NCBI GenBank assembly: GCA_039033995.1
Contig: JBCCBP010000015.1
Coordinates: 7,028-71,027 of the forward strand
Reading direction: 5' to 3'
Length of the DNA stretch: 64,000 nucleotides
Source: CALBPI01 sp039033995
Lineage (GTDB): Bacteria; Pseudomonadota; Gammaproteobacteria; Steroidobacterales; Woeseiaceae
Shown here piece after piece: positions 37,657 through 46,050 of this stretch. The notes beneath the pieces are model-generated. The model saw only the letters and a program-made list of their open reading frames with translations, was not told the origin of the DNA and did not search any database. Each line of letters starts with the position of its first letter. Within the stretch, counting starts at the first letter, position 1. The translations under genes were made by a program, and so were the position numbers.

Positions 37657-39027
37657 TCAAAGCGCTCCAAAACGATCCATCGCGAGCAGACCATCTTGCT
37701 TATAGATCACGCCATCCTTCATGACGAAAGAGACATTTTGCAGGAGATTGAGGTACTCCAGAACATCGCCTCTGACGCCGATGATGTCCGCATACTTGCC
37801 TTTCGACACCGTACCGAGATCTGCCTCCACATCCATCATGACGGCAGGCCAATACACAGCCGCGCGAATGACATCCATCGTGGGGAGCCCCATCACGCGC
37901 ACCAGAACATCCAACTCGTTCCATGTAGACTGGCAATGAAACTTCATGGGAATGCCGCTATCGGTGCCGATCAGAAACACGACACCGGCTTCGCGAAGCT
38001 GCGCAATCTTGCGCTGTAATGTCGGTTTACGCAGCGGCGTTAGTCGCGTGTAACCAAGTTGCCCAGGCGCCGCGATCGATTGCTGAATATCGGCAATCGT
38101 GTCCGACTTCAAACCTAGCTGCCAACACGCATCGTCGAGTTTTTCCGGGTTGGCAACAGTGCGGTCGAAATTCCACAGGCCTTCCACGGTCGGGGTCCAA
38201 TACAGCGGACCACCAGCCACTCTGCCGGTCGCCGTTCGCTCACGCAACATCGCCATCACATCAGGCGGATATTCCGGCGCCGTCGTGAGCCCGGTATGTT
38301 CAAAATTGTCGACGCCGATACGCAGACCCACACGTACCTCATCCGGCCGGTGCGAGTGCGCAACCACTTTCATGCCATGCTCATGGGCGCGATCCACTAT
38401 CGCCTGGGCCACCTTCAGCGACATCTTGTCCTGATCGATCAGCTTGACGATTTCCATGCCCGCTGCATGCAATCGATCGACTTTGGATCGCGCGTCGGCG
38501 ACAGAAGCAACCGACCAACGATAGCCCTTCTGCCAATCGTCCACTTCTGCCTGCAGAAAAGGGCCCGACGTCCAGAGTCGTGGACCCGGAATTTCGCCAG
38601 CGTTGATGCGGCGTTTTACCGACACGGTCGCCTCGAGCGGCGCACCCAGATCGCGTGCCGACGTCACCCCCGCCGACAGCAACTGTGCCGCACTGGCCGG
38701 CATGATTTCATCGGCCAATCGGTCCGCATACGCTCGTTGCCAATGCGGGTAGTTGGCATGCCCATTCAGCATCAGATGCGCATGCGCCTCCCAGAGACCG
38801 GGCAGTAGATCCATGCCTTCTGTCGAGACAATACGATACTCATCGGGTACTGGCAGTGTCTCAACGGTACCCACGTCGACGATACGATTGTCTTTGACCA
38901 GGATGACGCTGTCCTGAATCGGTGCGTGTCCGTAGCCATCGATCAGTCGGCCACCGACCAGCGCAATACTCTCAGCCAGCGCGATGCCCGGCATCAGTAG
39001 CCAGGCCCACAGCAATAGTCCTTTCAT
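37657..39027 (-). CDS. Exported amidohydrolase-family metal enzyme
   Basis: The 456-residue protein has a signal peptide (MKGLLLWAWLLMPGIALA) and the amidohydrolase metal ligands: HAH in WEAHAHLML, later His in VVAHSHRPDE and NFEHTG, and Asp in IGTDSGIPM. The beta-sandwich ends (VGGRLIDGYGHAPI and AVYWPAVMMD) are typical of imidazolonepropionase/prolidase-like members. It probably acts in the periplasm or outside on a cyclic or peptide amide; the substrate is not readable. ATG at 39027 was chosen for the signal peptide. Confidence 0.88.
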   Translation of the reverse strand: MKGLLLWAWLLMPGIALAESIALVGGRLIDGYGHAPIQDSVILVKDNRIVDVGTVETLPVPDEYRIVSTEGMDLLPGLWEAHAHLMLNGHANYPHWQRAYADRLADEIMPASAAQLLSAGVTSARDLGAPLEATVSVKRRINAGEIPGPRLWTSGPFLQAEVDDWQKGYRWSVASVADARSKVDRLHAAGMEIVKLIDQDKMSLKVAQAIVDRAHEHGMKVVAHSHRPDEVRVGLRIGVDNFEHTGLTTAPEYPPDVMAMLRERTATGRVAGGPLYWTPTVEGLWNFDRTVANPEKLDDACWQLGLKSDTIADIQQSIAAPGQLGYTRLTPLRKPTLQRKIAQLREAGVVFLIGTDSGIPMKFHCQSTWNELDVLVRVMGLPTMDVIRAAVYWPAVMMDVEADLGTVSKGKYADIIGVRGDVLEYLNLLQNVSFVMKDGVIYKQDGLLAMDRFGAL

Positions 39028-39076
39028 CGTTCTCCCCCTCGTTCTCTGCTTGCATACCGCCCTGCATGCGACGCTG

Positions 39077-39445
39077 CTATTCGAGCGCAACCAGTAGCTC
39101 ATCCGTTTTGGCAGCGCAAATAAAGTCGTTGACCGATAGCCCGTCGATCGCGTTGGTCGTCCACACCACCGTGCAAACTCCGTAGCTGAACTCGATCAAC
39201 GGGTGATGTCCTTCGACATTGGCGATCCATGCCACCGCGTTCACAAACGCGAGCGTCCTGGAGTAGCCTGGAAATTGTAGGCGTCGCTCAATGCGCTTGG
39301 CTGAAGGATCGAGGCGCCAGTCGCCGTGTAAGGCTGGCATCAGTGACTCAACCTCGGCAGATTTCAGTGGATCAACACCGCCCTCGCACGGCGCACACTT
39401 TTTCTCGCGCAGGCTTGCGCTGGTAATGGTTTCAGACTCGGTCAT
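39077..39445 (-). CDS. phhB: Pterin-4a-carbinolamine dehydratase
   Basis: This 122-residue protein recycles the tetrahydropterin cofactor of aromatic-amino-acid hydroxylases. The family motif is present as EGHHPLIEFSYGVCTVVWTT plus LSVNDFICAAKTDEL. The N-terminus includes KKCAPCEGG, common in bacterial members. No phhA (phenylalanine hydroxylase) is in this window. Start 39445 gives the usual length. Confidence 0.94.
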   Translation of the reverse strand: MTESETITSASLREKKCAPCEGGVDPLKSAEVESLMPALHGDWRLDPSAKRIERRLQFPGYSRTLAFVNAVAWIANVEGHHPLIEFSYGVCTVVWTTNAIDGLSVNDFICAAKTDELLVALE

Positions 39446-39464
39446 AGTTTGAGTATAACGCTCG

Positions 39465-40436
39465 CTACAGCAGGTGTTTGTACTCATCGCAGATAGAGCG
39501 CAGCGTTGTTTTGATATCGCCGAGTCGAGATGTCTCGACAACAGGCCTTGGCAACCCGAGTTCTTCCAATTTGAGGTCAAACTCGTCTGCGACGTACATT
39601 GCCATGTCGCGCGTCGCTTGAGTATTGAAACTCAGTTTTAGCAAGAAGTCCTGACCGCCTGTCGCAGCATCCGGGTCGATCAATCGAATAGCCGCCAAAT
39701 AGACATTCTGTAGTGAGTAGTCGTTATGCCGGACGGACCAATCCTGAGCGTTAAGGAATGTCTCTGTCACCCAGCCCTTCGTGGCGGCAGACTCTCCCAA
39801 GACGTACTCAATTTCGCCCACAGTGCGCAATGCCATGTAACGCCCGTGCAACGCGGCGAGCCAAGCCCAGTCTCGCCCTTTCCTTAGCAATTCGCGTTGT
39901 TCGGAAGTACGTTTTCTCTTTGGCGACACAATGGTCCAATCCGCCTGCTGAGTGCGTAGACCGTTCATGGTCATATACTCTCCCACACGCGTCGGTGAAA
40001 CATCGCTCGCCAACAGCAAGTGCATCTTCGCCAGGACCACCATCGCTGCAGAATCTCCCTGCTCAGCAAAACTGCGTACGTCGTCAAAAGACAATTGCAC
40101 AAGGCTCTCAATAGGACCGCCGTCTCCAAACGCAGCCATTGACTCGATACGTGCACGCTCGTGCTCAAAGTCCTCGCTGGGAAACACATCGAAAGGATGC
40201 TTGCAGTCTTTTTCCGCTGTTGTTTCAACCAAAGCCACCGGTTCTGAAGCGGGTTCGGTTGACTGTGCGGATGGCTGTGCGGATGCAGCAGCGGCCGACG
40301 CAGGCTGCTCTGCCGTCGCGGACATTGGGGTAGCGGAAGACCCCAGGCCGAGATCACCTTCCTCACCTCCAACAAAAAAGGTCGCCAAACCGATCAGTGC
40401 GACAACAATGAGGATAATCGAAACGTTGCGATTCAT
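39465..40436 (-). CDS. Membrane-anchored protein of unknown function
   Basis: The protein has 323 residues. An N-terminal helix (about 6-22, SIILIVVALIGLATFFV) is probably an uncleaved anchor. It is followed by an Ala/Pro/Ser-rich linker (about 30-75) and a mostly helical domain that includes FADQ-like and LLRKGRDWAWLAALHGRYMA sequence, possibly Sel1/TPR-like repeats. I do not recognise a family. phhB starts 19 nt downstream. A 39-codon frame ends on its start codon (see 40433-40552). Confidence 0.7.
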   Translation of the reverse strand: MNRNVSIILIVVALIGLATFFVGGEEGDLGLGSSATPMSATAEQPASAAAASAQPSAQSTEPASEPVALVETTAEKDCKHPFDVFPSEDFEHERARIESMAAFGDGGPIESLVQLSFDDVRSFAEQGDSAAMVVLAKMHLLLASDVSPTRVGEYMTMNGLRTQQADWTIVSPKRKRTSEQRELLRKGRDWAWLAALHGRYMALRTVGEIEYVLGESAATKGWVTETFLNAQDWSVRHNDYSLQNVYLAAIRLIDPDAATGGQDFLLKLSFNTQATRDMAMYVADEFDLKLEELGLPRPVVETSRLGDIKTTLRSICDEYKHLL

Positions 40437-40552
40437 ATCGTCAGACTAATCGATGTGACCCCGGTCGTCACGCCCACAAAAAGACCGCCGGGGACCAGAA
40501 GAAAGGGTAGCAACAGCCACAGAGTGATGCGGGGAACACCCGGGGTGGGCAC
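40433..40552 (-). CDS. Possible small membrane protein, coupled to the next gene
   Basis: A 39-codon frame starting at GTG (40552) encodes one hydrophobic segment (ITLWLLLPFLLVPGGLF) and stops with TGA inside the ATGA of the next gene's start. That overlap and the membrane-like sequence suggest a real, translationally coupled small gene. There is no good ribosome site, and the frame is open further upstream to 40622, so the start could lie elsewhere. It may be chance. Confidence 0.3.
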   Translation of the reverse strand: MPTPGVPRITLWLLLPFLLVPGGLFVGVTTGVTSISLTI

Positions 40553-40622
40553 ATCACGGCCGCGTGGTTGTTTGCTGCCCAGTCTCCTGACCCGCGACGG
40601 CCAGGTGGCGAACCTCTGTTGA

Positions 40623-41363
40623 TCAGTGCGTCAGTCGGGCGAGCTCGGTACCGGCATCGTCACGATAGATCGTCAGCGTGACTTTACGCTGCATCGCAAA
40701 TTGGTCCGGGTCGTCGGCGTTCGATGTCGTCAGCATCGACTCTCCATGGCCAAACGTGCTCATCTTTTCATCGGCAACGCCCGCCTTAGCCAGAATCGCG
40801 CGCACGGCTTCAGCGCGCTGCAACGACAATGTCGCGTTGTATTCCACACTCCCGCGGGGGTCCGCGTAGCCATCGATCTGAATCGCAAGCCCCGGGGCTT
40901 CGTTAACTACCTCGGCAAGGTTAATCAGTCGCTGCTCCCAGTCTGCCGCGACCTCCACACCATCTGTGCGGAATGGCATGTCCATTTCGATGCCTTGCTG
41001 CAGGAAACCATGTAACTCAATCACGCCGCTCTGCTCGAGCGTTTGCAGGTGATTCAAAACCTCTCCCGCCTCAACCTGCTGTTCGCGCATTGCCGCGTTC
41101 AGTCGCGAGACTTCCGCCGAGCGCCTTGCGACATCGCTCTCAAGACTTTCAACAGTCACATCTTTCTGATGCGAGCGGTCACCCGCAAATGCGCCGATCG
41201 CTGCACCAATAATGGCGCCCGGCGGCCCACCGACTGCGGCACCAACCGCAGCACCGGCACCGACACCGGCGATTTCTTTCTTGGACGCTTGCTCGGCTTG
41301 TGCCGCGCTGGCGCTAACTGCCAATGCAACCACCGAAACGCCTGTAATGAAGTGTTTTCTCAT
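40623..41363 (-). CDS. OmpA-family protein with glycine-zipper domain
   Basis: The 246-residue protein starts at 41363 (GGAG 6 nt upstream) with a signal peptide (about 1-24). The Gly/Ala-rich zipper (about 30-60: VGAGAAVGAAVGGPPGAIIGAAIGAF) may form a membrane hairpin. A coiled coil covers about 70-105. The C-terminal OmpA-like domain (about 125-235) has QIDGYADPRGSVEYN and LSLQRAEAV, the usual peptidoglycan-binding region. It is the last gene of the vWA/channel operon and could anchor that system to the cell wall. It also resembles the OmpA-like protein of some proteobacterial sortase loci, but no sortase is nearby. Confidence 0.85.
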   Translation of the reverse strand: MRKHFITGVSVVALAVSASAAQAEQASKKEIAGVGAGAAVGAAVGGPPGAIIGAAIGAFAGDRSHQKDVTVESLESDVARRSAEVSRLNAAMREQQVEAGEVLNHLQTLEQSGVIELHGFLQQGIEMDMPFRTDGVEVAADWEQRLINLAEVVNEAPGLAIQIDGYADPRGSVEYNATLSLQRAEAVRAILAKAGVADEKMSTFGHGESMLTTSNADDPDQFAMQRKVTLTIYRDDAGTELARLTH

Positions 41364-41376
41364 GACCATCTCCTTA

Positions 41377-41419
41377 ATGTTCAACCAAGAACGTGTTTCA
41401 ACGTTGACTAGTTGAACAT
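41377..41419 (-). repeat. Inverted repeat upstream of the OmpA-family gene
   Basis: ATGTTCAAC (41377-41385) and GTTGAACAT (41411-41419) are perfect 9-nt arms separated by 25 nt. The spacer contains CAACGTTG, which can pair alternatively with the arms. The arm nearest the gene abuts its AAGGAG ribosome site. It could be an operator or an mRNA structure controlling translation. Confidence 0.5.
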
Positions 41420-41487
41420 CAGGAAATGGACCAGACCGGACGGAATACGACCGTATTTGCGATCAAATATGACGAATTATGGCGAGA

Positions 41488-42486
41488 CTAGCGATCGGTG
41501 AGTGCGACAAAAGTGCCGCCATTGCGTCGACACAACTCGCGCATCAGGGCTGCGAACTGTTGCCCTGCGATCTGCGCCTGACCGGGTTGTCCAAACTGCA
41601 ATGGAAAACCGACCGCGTGAATGCGCACGCGAGGTCGCCCGGTTTCATCCGGCCGATTAATGCGATCGACGGTGCGCGCCACCGCCTCGACCGAGTTGCC
41701 GCTGAAATCATCGCCGAATACATACAAGCTGATCTTCTTGTCAGGCGCCCAGAAGGTACGAATCGCAGCGTTGATCCCCTGCGTCGGATTCGAGTCGCTA
41801 AACGCGCGCCACGTCGCCATCTTCTGTCGGATCGCTGAACGTAACTCCGGCGAATCTTTCATCCATTTGCGAGCGAACGAACCAAACAAATAAGCACCGT
41901 TGTCGTTCATGATCTGGATACCCTTGACCGTCGGGTACAGGTCCAGTGTTTCATTGATTTTGCGTTGCACCAGACTCCAGCTAAAGCGCTGCATACTGCC
42001 CGACGTATCGATAATGAAAATGATGTACTCGCTATCAACGGGAATACCCCCGATCACCGAATTGGTGCGATTGGGCGCACTGGCCTGCAACCGCCGCATC
42101 TCTTCCGTCAGACGTTGCCGCGCTGCACGCAGCGCACCGACTTCTTCGCTGGCGATAGACGCTTCCTGACTACTTGCCTCAAACTCGCCGCGCAGTTTCG
42201 AGAGATCGCCGCTCAAGCGACTGACCAGTTCCTGCTTGTCGGTCTGCTCCTGAGTAATGACGCTCAATTCTCGACGAAGTTGTTCGGACTCGCCACGAAT
42301 GTCGAACAGCGTTTTTTCCAACTCCTTGATCACTCCATTAAGGTCCACGCGAGTGAGCTCGATCGTCGTCGGCTCATAAATACGGGTCAGCACCAACAGC
42401 AAAATGATGGCGCCGAAACCGCAACAGATGCAGTCCAGAAAAGACAGGCTGAAGCCATCCGGATCGCGTCTTACACGTCGTGCCAT
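41488..42486 (-). CDS. vWA protein with ExbD/TolR-like N-terminal helix (vWA-1)
   Basis: The protein has 332 residues. A short basic, cytoplasmic N-terminus (MARRVRRD) is followed by one membrane helix (about 15-36) that begins FSLSFLDCICCGFGA, then a coiled coil (about 45-135) and a C-terminal von Willebrand A domain (about 153-330). The metal-site motif is intact: D160-x-S162-x-S164 in IIDTSGSM. Asp18 at the start of the helix sits where ExbD, TolR and MotB carry their proton-binding Asp. The first 30 residues match the next gene upstream, so the two are paralogues. By the positive-inside rule the vWA domain would be periplasmic. There is a 14-nt gap to that gene. Confidence 0.85.
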   Translation of the reverse strand: MARRVRRDPDGFSLSFLDCICCGFGAIILLLVLTRIYEPTTIELTRVDLNGVIKELEKTLFDIRGESEQLRRELSVITQEQTDKQELVSRLSGDLSKLRGEFEASSQEASIASEEVGALRAARQRLTEEMRRLQASAPNRTNSVIGGIPVDSEYIIFIIDTSGSMQRFSWSLVQRKINETLDLYPTVKGIQIMNDNGAYLFGSFARKWMKDSPELRSAIRQKMATWRAFSDSNPTQGINAAIRTFWAPDKKISLYVFGDDFSGNSVEAVARTVDRINRPDETGRPRVRIHAVGFPLQFGQPGQAQIAGQQFAALMRELCRRNGGTFVALTDR

Positions 42487-42500
42487 GCCGTTCCCCTCGT

Positions 42501-43595
42501 TTACGGCCAGTCGTCGCTGACGCTCATAAACGAGCCGCCAGTGCGATAGGCCAATCGCCAGTACTCGGAAGGCGCAAGGTAATCGCCTTCCATTTGGTAC
42601 ATCAGGACATTAATCGGGATACCGCGCGGCAGGCGTCGAACCGCCTGACCGAACAGCGTGCGTCGTTCACCCGCCGAAACGGTGCTCTTTGCTGGCTTGT
42701 TCTCGCCGACTGTCGGCAAGCCATCAACCAGCAGCAAGATGTTGTCGGGCCTCGGTGACAATCGCCGTGCGACATCAAAAGCCTCGTACAGATTGGTACC
42801 ACCCGCAGGCGGCGTGCTGCCCAACTCCTTGACCGCCTGCGATAACTGCGTGCCATCGCCAACATCCAACCACACGCCTTCGCTGCCCGCGACCAACGGT
42901 TCCGCTTTGTCGCCAAACCGATAAATCTGGAATTGTGAGTCAGGACTCAACTGCGTTGTGATCCAATCAACCGACGCGACCGTCTGTCGCCACTTGGCCG
43001 ACCGCAACTGATCCGCTACCGGCATATTTCGGCGCCGTATGACATTGACGATGGACTCGTCGAGCATACTCGCAGAGCTGTCCACCAATACCAGTGTTCG
43101 CTCGCCACGTAATCGCAGGCCGGTCAGATACTGGCGCGATCCATCGCCGGTGAACGCACGGACCTGATTGCCCGCGGGACCACTGTCGCGTGTCGCCGCC
43201 GCCAATCGCCGTTTGGCCTCTTCCAGCTGCTTGATGTCGGAGCGGAGATTCTCTTCGCTGTCACGCTTGGCTAGCGTGGATCCGTCGTACTGGGATAGAC
43301 GTTCTTGCAGCTCCTGAATACGCTTCAGCAACAATGCTGTTTCGCCTTCCGAACGCACGATATCGTCTTTCGCCTCGGTTAAGGCATTGCGAAGTTGCAC
43401 AAGATCCTTACGTCCCTCCAACACCTCACGCTCGATCTTGCTAACCTCACTGCGCTCTTCCACGGTTTCCTTGTCGGCTTGCTCCGACACCGTGGCGTTG
43501 ATGATCATAAAAAACAGGATCACAGCACCAAAGCCACAACTCATACAATCGAGAAACGATAGGCTAAAAATATCGGTACGGCGTTTCTTACGCAT
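42501..43595 (-). CDS. vWA protein with ExbD/TolR-like N-terminal helix (vWA-2)
   Basis: The protein has 364 residues. A basic N-terminus (MRKKRRTD) is followed by a membrane helix with FSLSFLDCMSCGFGA and Asp16, a long coiled coil (about 40-135) and a vWA domain (about 165-360) with D172-x-S174-x-S176 in VLVDSSASM. Cys17 and Cys20 flank the helix start and are shared with vWA-1 as C-x-x-C. Its start overlaps the stop of the FHA/actin-like gene by one base (TAATG). With the channel gene three positions upstream, the likely role is the B subunit of a proton-driven stator, perhaps as a vWA-1/vWA-2 heterodimer. Confidence 0.85.
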   Translation of the reverse strand: MRKKRRTDIFSLSFLDCMSCGFGAVILFFMIINATVSEQADKETVEERSEVSKIEREVLEGRKDLVQLRNALTEAKDDIVRSEGETALLLKRIQELQERLSQYDGSTLAKRDSEENLRSDIKQLEEAKRRLAAATRDSGPAGNQVRAFTGDGSRQYLTGLRLRGERTLVLVDSSASMLDESIVNVIRRRNMPVADQLRSAKWRQTVASVDWITTQLSPDSQFQIYRFGDKAEPLVAGSEGVWLDVGDGTQLSQAVKELGSTPPAGGTNLYEAFDVARRLSPRPDNILLLVDGLPTVGENKPAKSTVSAGERRTLFGQAVRRLPRGIPINVLMYQMEGDYLAPSEYWRLAYRTGGSFMSVSDDWP

Positions 43596-44938
43596 TACAA
43601 CAAGACCTCCCGGACAAGTTGAAACTCGACACCCGGTGTACCGACTCGCAGCACGTCACCGGCCTGCAAAGAAGCACTGCCACTCACACGGTTGCCGTTA
43701 AGAAAGGTGCCGTAACGGCTGTGATCGTTCACGATGCATTGATTGCCCTCCAGCCGAATCTCGCAATGCAACGCAGAGACGCCCGGCGGCTGCCCCTCGA
43801 GTGTAATGATGCGCGCAGACGCCGCGTCACCGGCCGCGCCAATAGCGAGTGGTGCGTCGGACAACGCGACGACGACGCCATCATTGACCAGATGGGTTGG
43901 TGCGAATGTAGCCACCGGCGCTGCTATTTCCGGCGGCTCCACCTGCACACCGCGAAGGGGTAGCGCTTTCTGCACCTTGCCTGACACCGCGGGTACCGCG
44001 TTGTCGAGCGCCGCAAGATTCTGTACAGCCGCGTCGTCCACGATTACGAAGTAGTGCCCGCCAACACGTGCCGTCAGGTAGGCCGCAAAGCCTGGTAACT
44101 CGGCAACGCTTGCGCACATTTGCAGCGCCGGTGTGTCACCACCAGCCAACGCTGCGCGTGTCATATCACTGATCCGCTGGTAGTGTGCCGCGACCGCATT
44201 CACGACATCGACGCGTGTCGTTTCAATGACGTGTTCCTGACCGGCGTGCTGCATGCTGATCGTCGCGCTATCTTGCTTGTCGAGTTCTTTCAGCCACTGC
44301 GGCATCTGATCGACCAATGCCTGCTCGGTATCGGCGCTATGCAGGGGATCGAACCGACAGTCCTGCACAAACTTCTGTGCGAAGAACTTGATCCAGGATT
44401 CCCGCATGGCCAATAAACCGCTGCCGTCCAGGGTCCGCGCATCGGTCAAGGTATTCTGATCCACCGTCTGGTGGAACCGCGATACGCTCGCGCAGTGAAA
44501 ACTGATATCGATATGCACGAGCGCTTGTTCGTTGTAGCGGCTGGCTGTCGCGGCGATCGCCTGGTCGACAATGGCCACCGGTTGCAGCTGGTTGGCTGAC
44601 AGAATCCCGAGCAACAACGATACGGAGTTGTTGTCCAGGTAGCTTGGCAACACCAGCACCAATTCGTCGCGCTTTGGGATATTCGCAAACAGTTGGTTGA
44701 GTTGCGCATTGACGAGATCAGCTCGCGTCAGCGATGTACCAGGCAATGCGTCAGTGTCCGGGCGGTACCAGTGATCATTGCTGCTTTGTCGCGGATGGCG
44801 GCGGGCATCACCGACCGCCTCGTCACCAACGGCGATCACCTCGTCCCTCAAAAAACGCACGACGCCGGGCTGCGTCACACGTTGGCCATCCGACCAAACG
44901 GTGAGTCGTGCATCGGTGATGTCGAGAATCTGGCGCAT
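43595..44938 (-). CDS. Actin/Hsp70-like fold protein with C-terminal FHA domain
   Basis: The protein has 447 residues and no membrane segment. The N-terminal part (1-about 320) follows the MreB/Hsp70 order: a first strand with ILDITDARLTVW, a VIAVGDEA segment, a strand VLVLPSYLDNN, helix to VAIVDQAIAATAS, and VHIDISFHCASVSRF where the second phosphate loop should be. The glycines expected in both phosphate loops are missing, so ATP binding is doubtful. The C-terminal FHA (about 350-445) has ISA-type spacing with SALHCEI, NDHSRYGTFLNG and GDVLRVG, and looks able to bind phosphothreonine. It probably couples the locus kinases to the membrane motor. Confidence 0.72.
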   Translation of the reverse strand: MRQILDITDARLTVWSDGQRVTQPGVVRFLRDEVIAVGDEAVGDARRHPRQSSNDHWYRPDTDALPGTSLTRADLVNAQLNQLFANIPKRDELVLVLPSYLDNNSVSLLLGILSANQLQPVAIVDQAIAATASRYNEQALVHIDISFHCASVSRFHQTVDQNTLTDARTLDGSGLLAMRESWIKFFAQKFVQDCRFDPLHSADTEQALVDQMPQWLKELDKQDSATISMQHAGQEHVIETTRVDVVNAVAAHYQRISDMTRAALAGGDTPALQMCASVAELPGFAAYLTARVGGHYFVIVDDAAVQNLAALDNAVPAVSGKVQKALPLRGVQVEPPEIAAPVATFAPTHLVNDGVVVALSDAPLAIGAAGDAASARIITLEGQPPGVSALHCEIRLEGNQCIVNDHSRYGTFLNGNRVSGSASLQAGDVLRVGTPGVEFQLVREVLL

Positions 44939-44940
44939 CG

Positions 44941-45750
44941 TCAGGCGTTATGCTCGGCGTACATGTGGCTAATCAAACGTTCGTCGCAATAGGCTTCGGT
45001 ATCAAATACGAGGCGCTCTTGCATCAGCTGCAACTGATGAACCAGGAACATCAGGAAGATACTGATCAACAGGGCGATAAAGGTCGAGTTAAACGCGACG
45101 CCGAGGCTTTGGGTGACGCCGGCAATGTCGCCCTCGACCGCACGATCCGCCTGTGCGAGCGCCTCTCCGATACCGCGGACGGTGCCGATAAAGCCAACCG
45201 ACGGAATGGCCCACGAGATATAGCGAATCATCGACAGTTCGGACTCCAGCCGATCCGCCTCGGACTCGCAGATGGTATGCGTCGATGAGGCCACATCCTG
45301 TACATTTCGCGTCGAGCTGAATCGTTGCAGCGCCGCCAATAGTGCGCGGGGTAGCAGCATGCGTCGCAGCGGTGTTTCAAGCGCCTGAATCTGGCGGGAG
45401 TACTCCCGGGTATCCTCCGGCAAAACCCGCATCCCCTCGGCGACCGTAACCAGATTCCGGTCGAGCAGATCACGCTCTTTGATAATCATCCATGCCTTAT
45501 AAGCCATGATGGCCAGCGCCCATAACATCAGGATAAAGCAGGCCTCCTGCTCGAAATCCTTGATCAGGACCCAGACCGAGCGTTCGCGTACGTAATCCGG
45601 GTCTTGTTCGGCAGCGAGATTTTGTGCCGCGATCGCCTCTGCCGCCGCTGGCCGAATGACCGTGACATAACTCGCATGCACGATGACTACGGCGACGACC
45701 AACGAGAACAATTGGTAGACAAATTCAACGGGTATATTTTTCTTGTTCAT
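44941..45750 (-). CDS. MotA/TolQ/ExbB-family proton channel protein
   Basis: The 269-residue protein has four membrane helices in the MotA arrangement: about 10-32 and 70-90, a large cytoplasmic loop, then 176-200 and 214-238. The core motif AIPSVGFIGTVRGIGEAL is the family signature, with the channel Thr in helix 3, and helix 4 contains FNSTFIALLIS. Partners of this family form 5:2 proton-driven stators with a single-helix B protein. The only such candidates here are the two vWA proteins downstream. It starts directly after the stop of the small acidic gene. Confidence 0.9.
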   Translation of the reverse strand: MNKKNIPVEFVYQLFSLVVAVVIVHASYVTVIRPAAAEAIAAQNLAAEQDPDYVRERSVWVLIKDFEQEACFILMLWALAIMAYKAWMIIKERDLLDRNLVTVAEGMRVLPEDTREYSRQIQALETPLRRMLLPRALLAALQRFSSTRNVQDVASSTHTICESEADRLESELSMIRYISWAIPSVGFIGTVRGIGEALAQADRAVEGDIAGVTQSLGVAFNSTFIALLISIFLMFLVHQLQLMQERLVFDTEAYCDERLISHMYAEHNA

Positions 45751-46038
45751 TCAGATATCCACCGGATAATCGAGTGACTGATCCGCAGAGACATTCTGCG
45801 ACGGAATAAAATCTTCATCGTCATCGCCGTAGATCAATTCGGCATCTTTCAATACCTGATCGACAGCAGCATCTTCGGCGGCCAGTTCAGCATCTTCTTC
45901 CGCTGTGCTCTTTTCGATCGGCGGTGCCTCGGCGGCGGCTTCGGTCGTCGGCTGGTCGTCCGTCGTCGACACCTGCCCGAGCGCGATGCCCGCGAGTGCA
46001 GCCAGAAACAACGACACAATCAATAATCTGGGTGACAC
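45751..46038 (-). CDS. Small acidic exported protein
   Basis: The 95-residue protein has a signal peptide (about 1-21, ending GIALGQ) and a very acidic mature part rich in Asp, Glu and Ala. The end, FIPSQNVSADQSLDYPVDI, is less repetitive than the rest and may be the conserved functional tail. No family function is known to me. It lies between the FGE-fold gene (12 nt) and the channel gene (0 nt), so it is very likely a component of the same complex. Confidence 0.7.
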   Translation of the reverse strand: MSPRLLIVSLFLAALAGIALGQVSTTDDQPTTEAAAEAPPIEKSTAEEDAELAAEDAAVDQVLKDAELIYGDDDEDFIPSQNVSADQSLDYPVDI

Positions 46039-46050
46039 GTCTCTCTCCTG

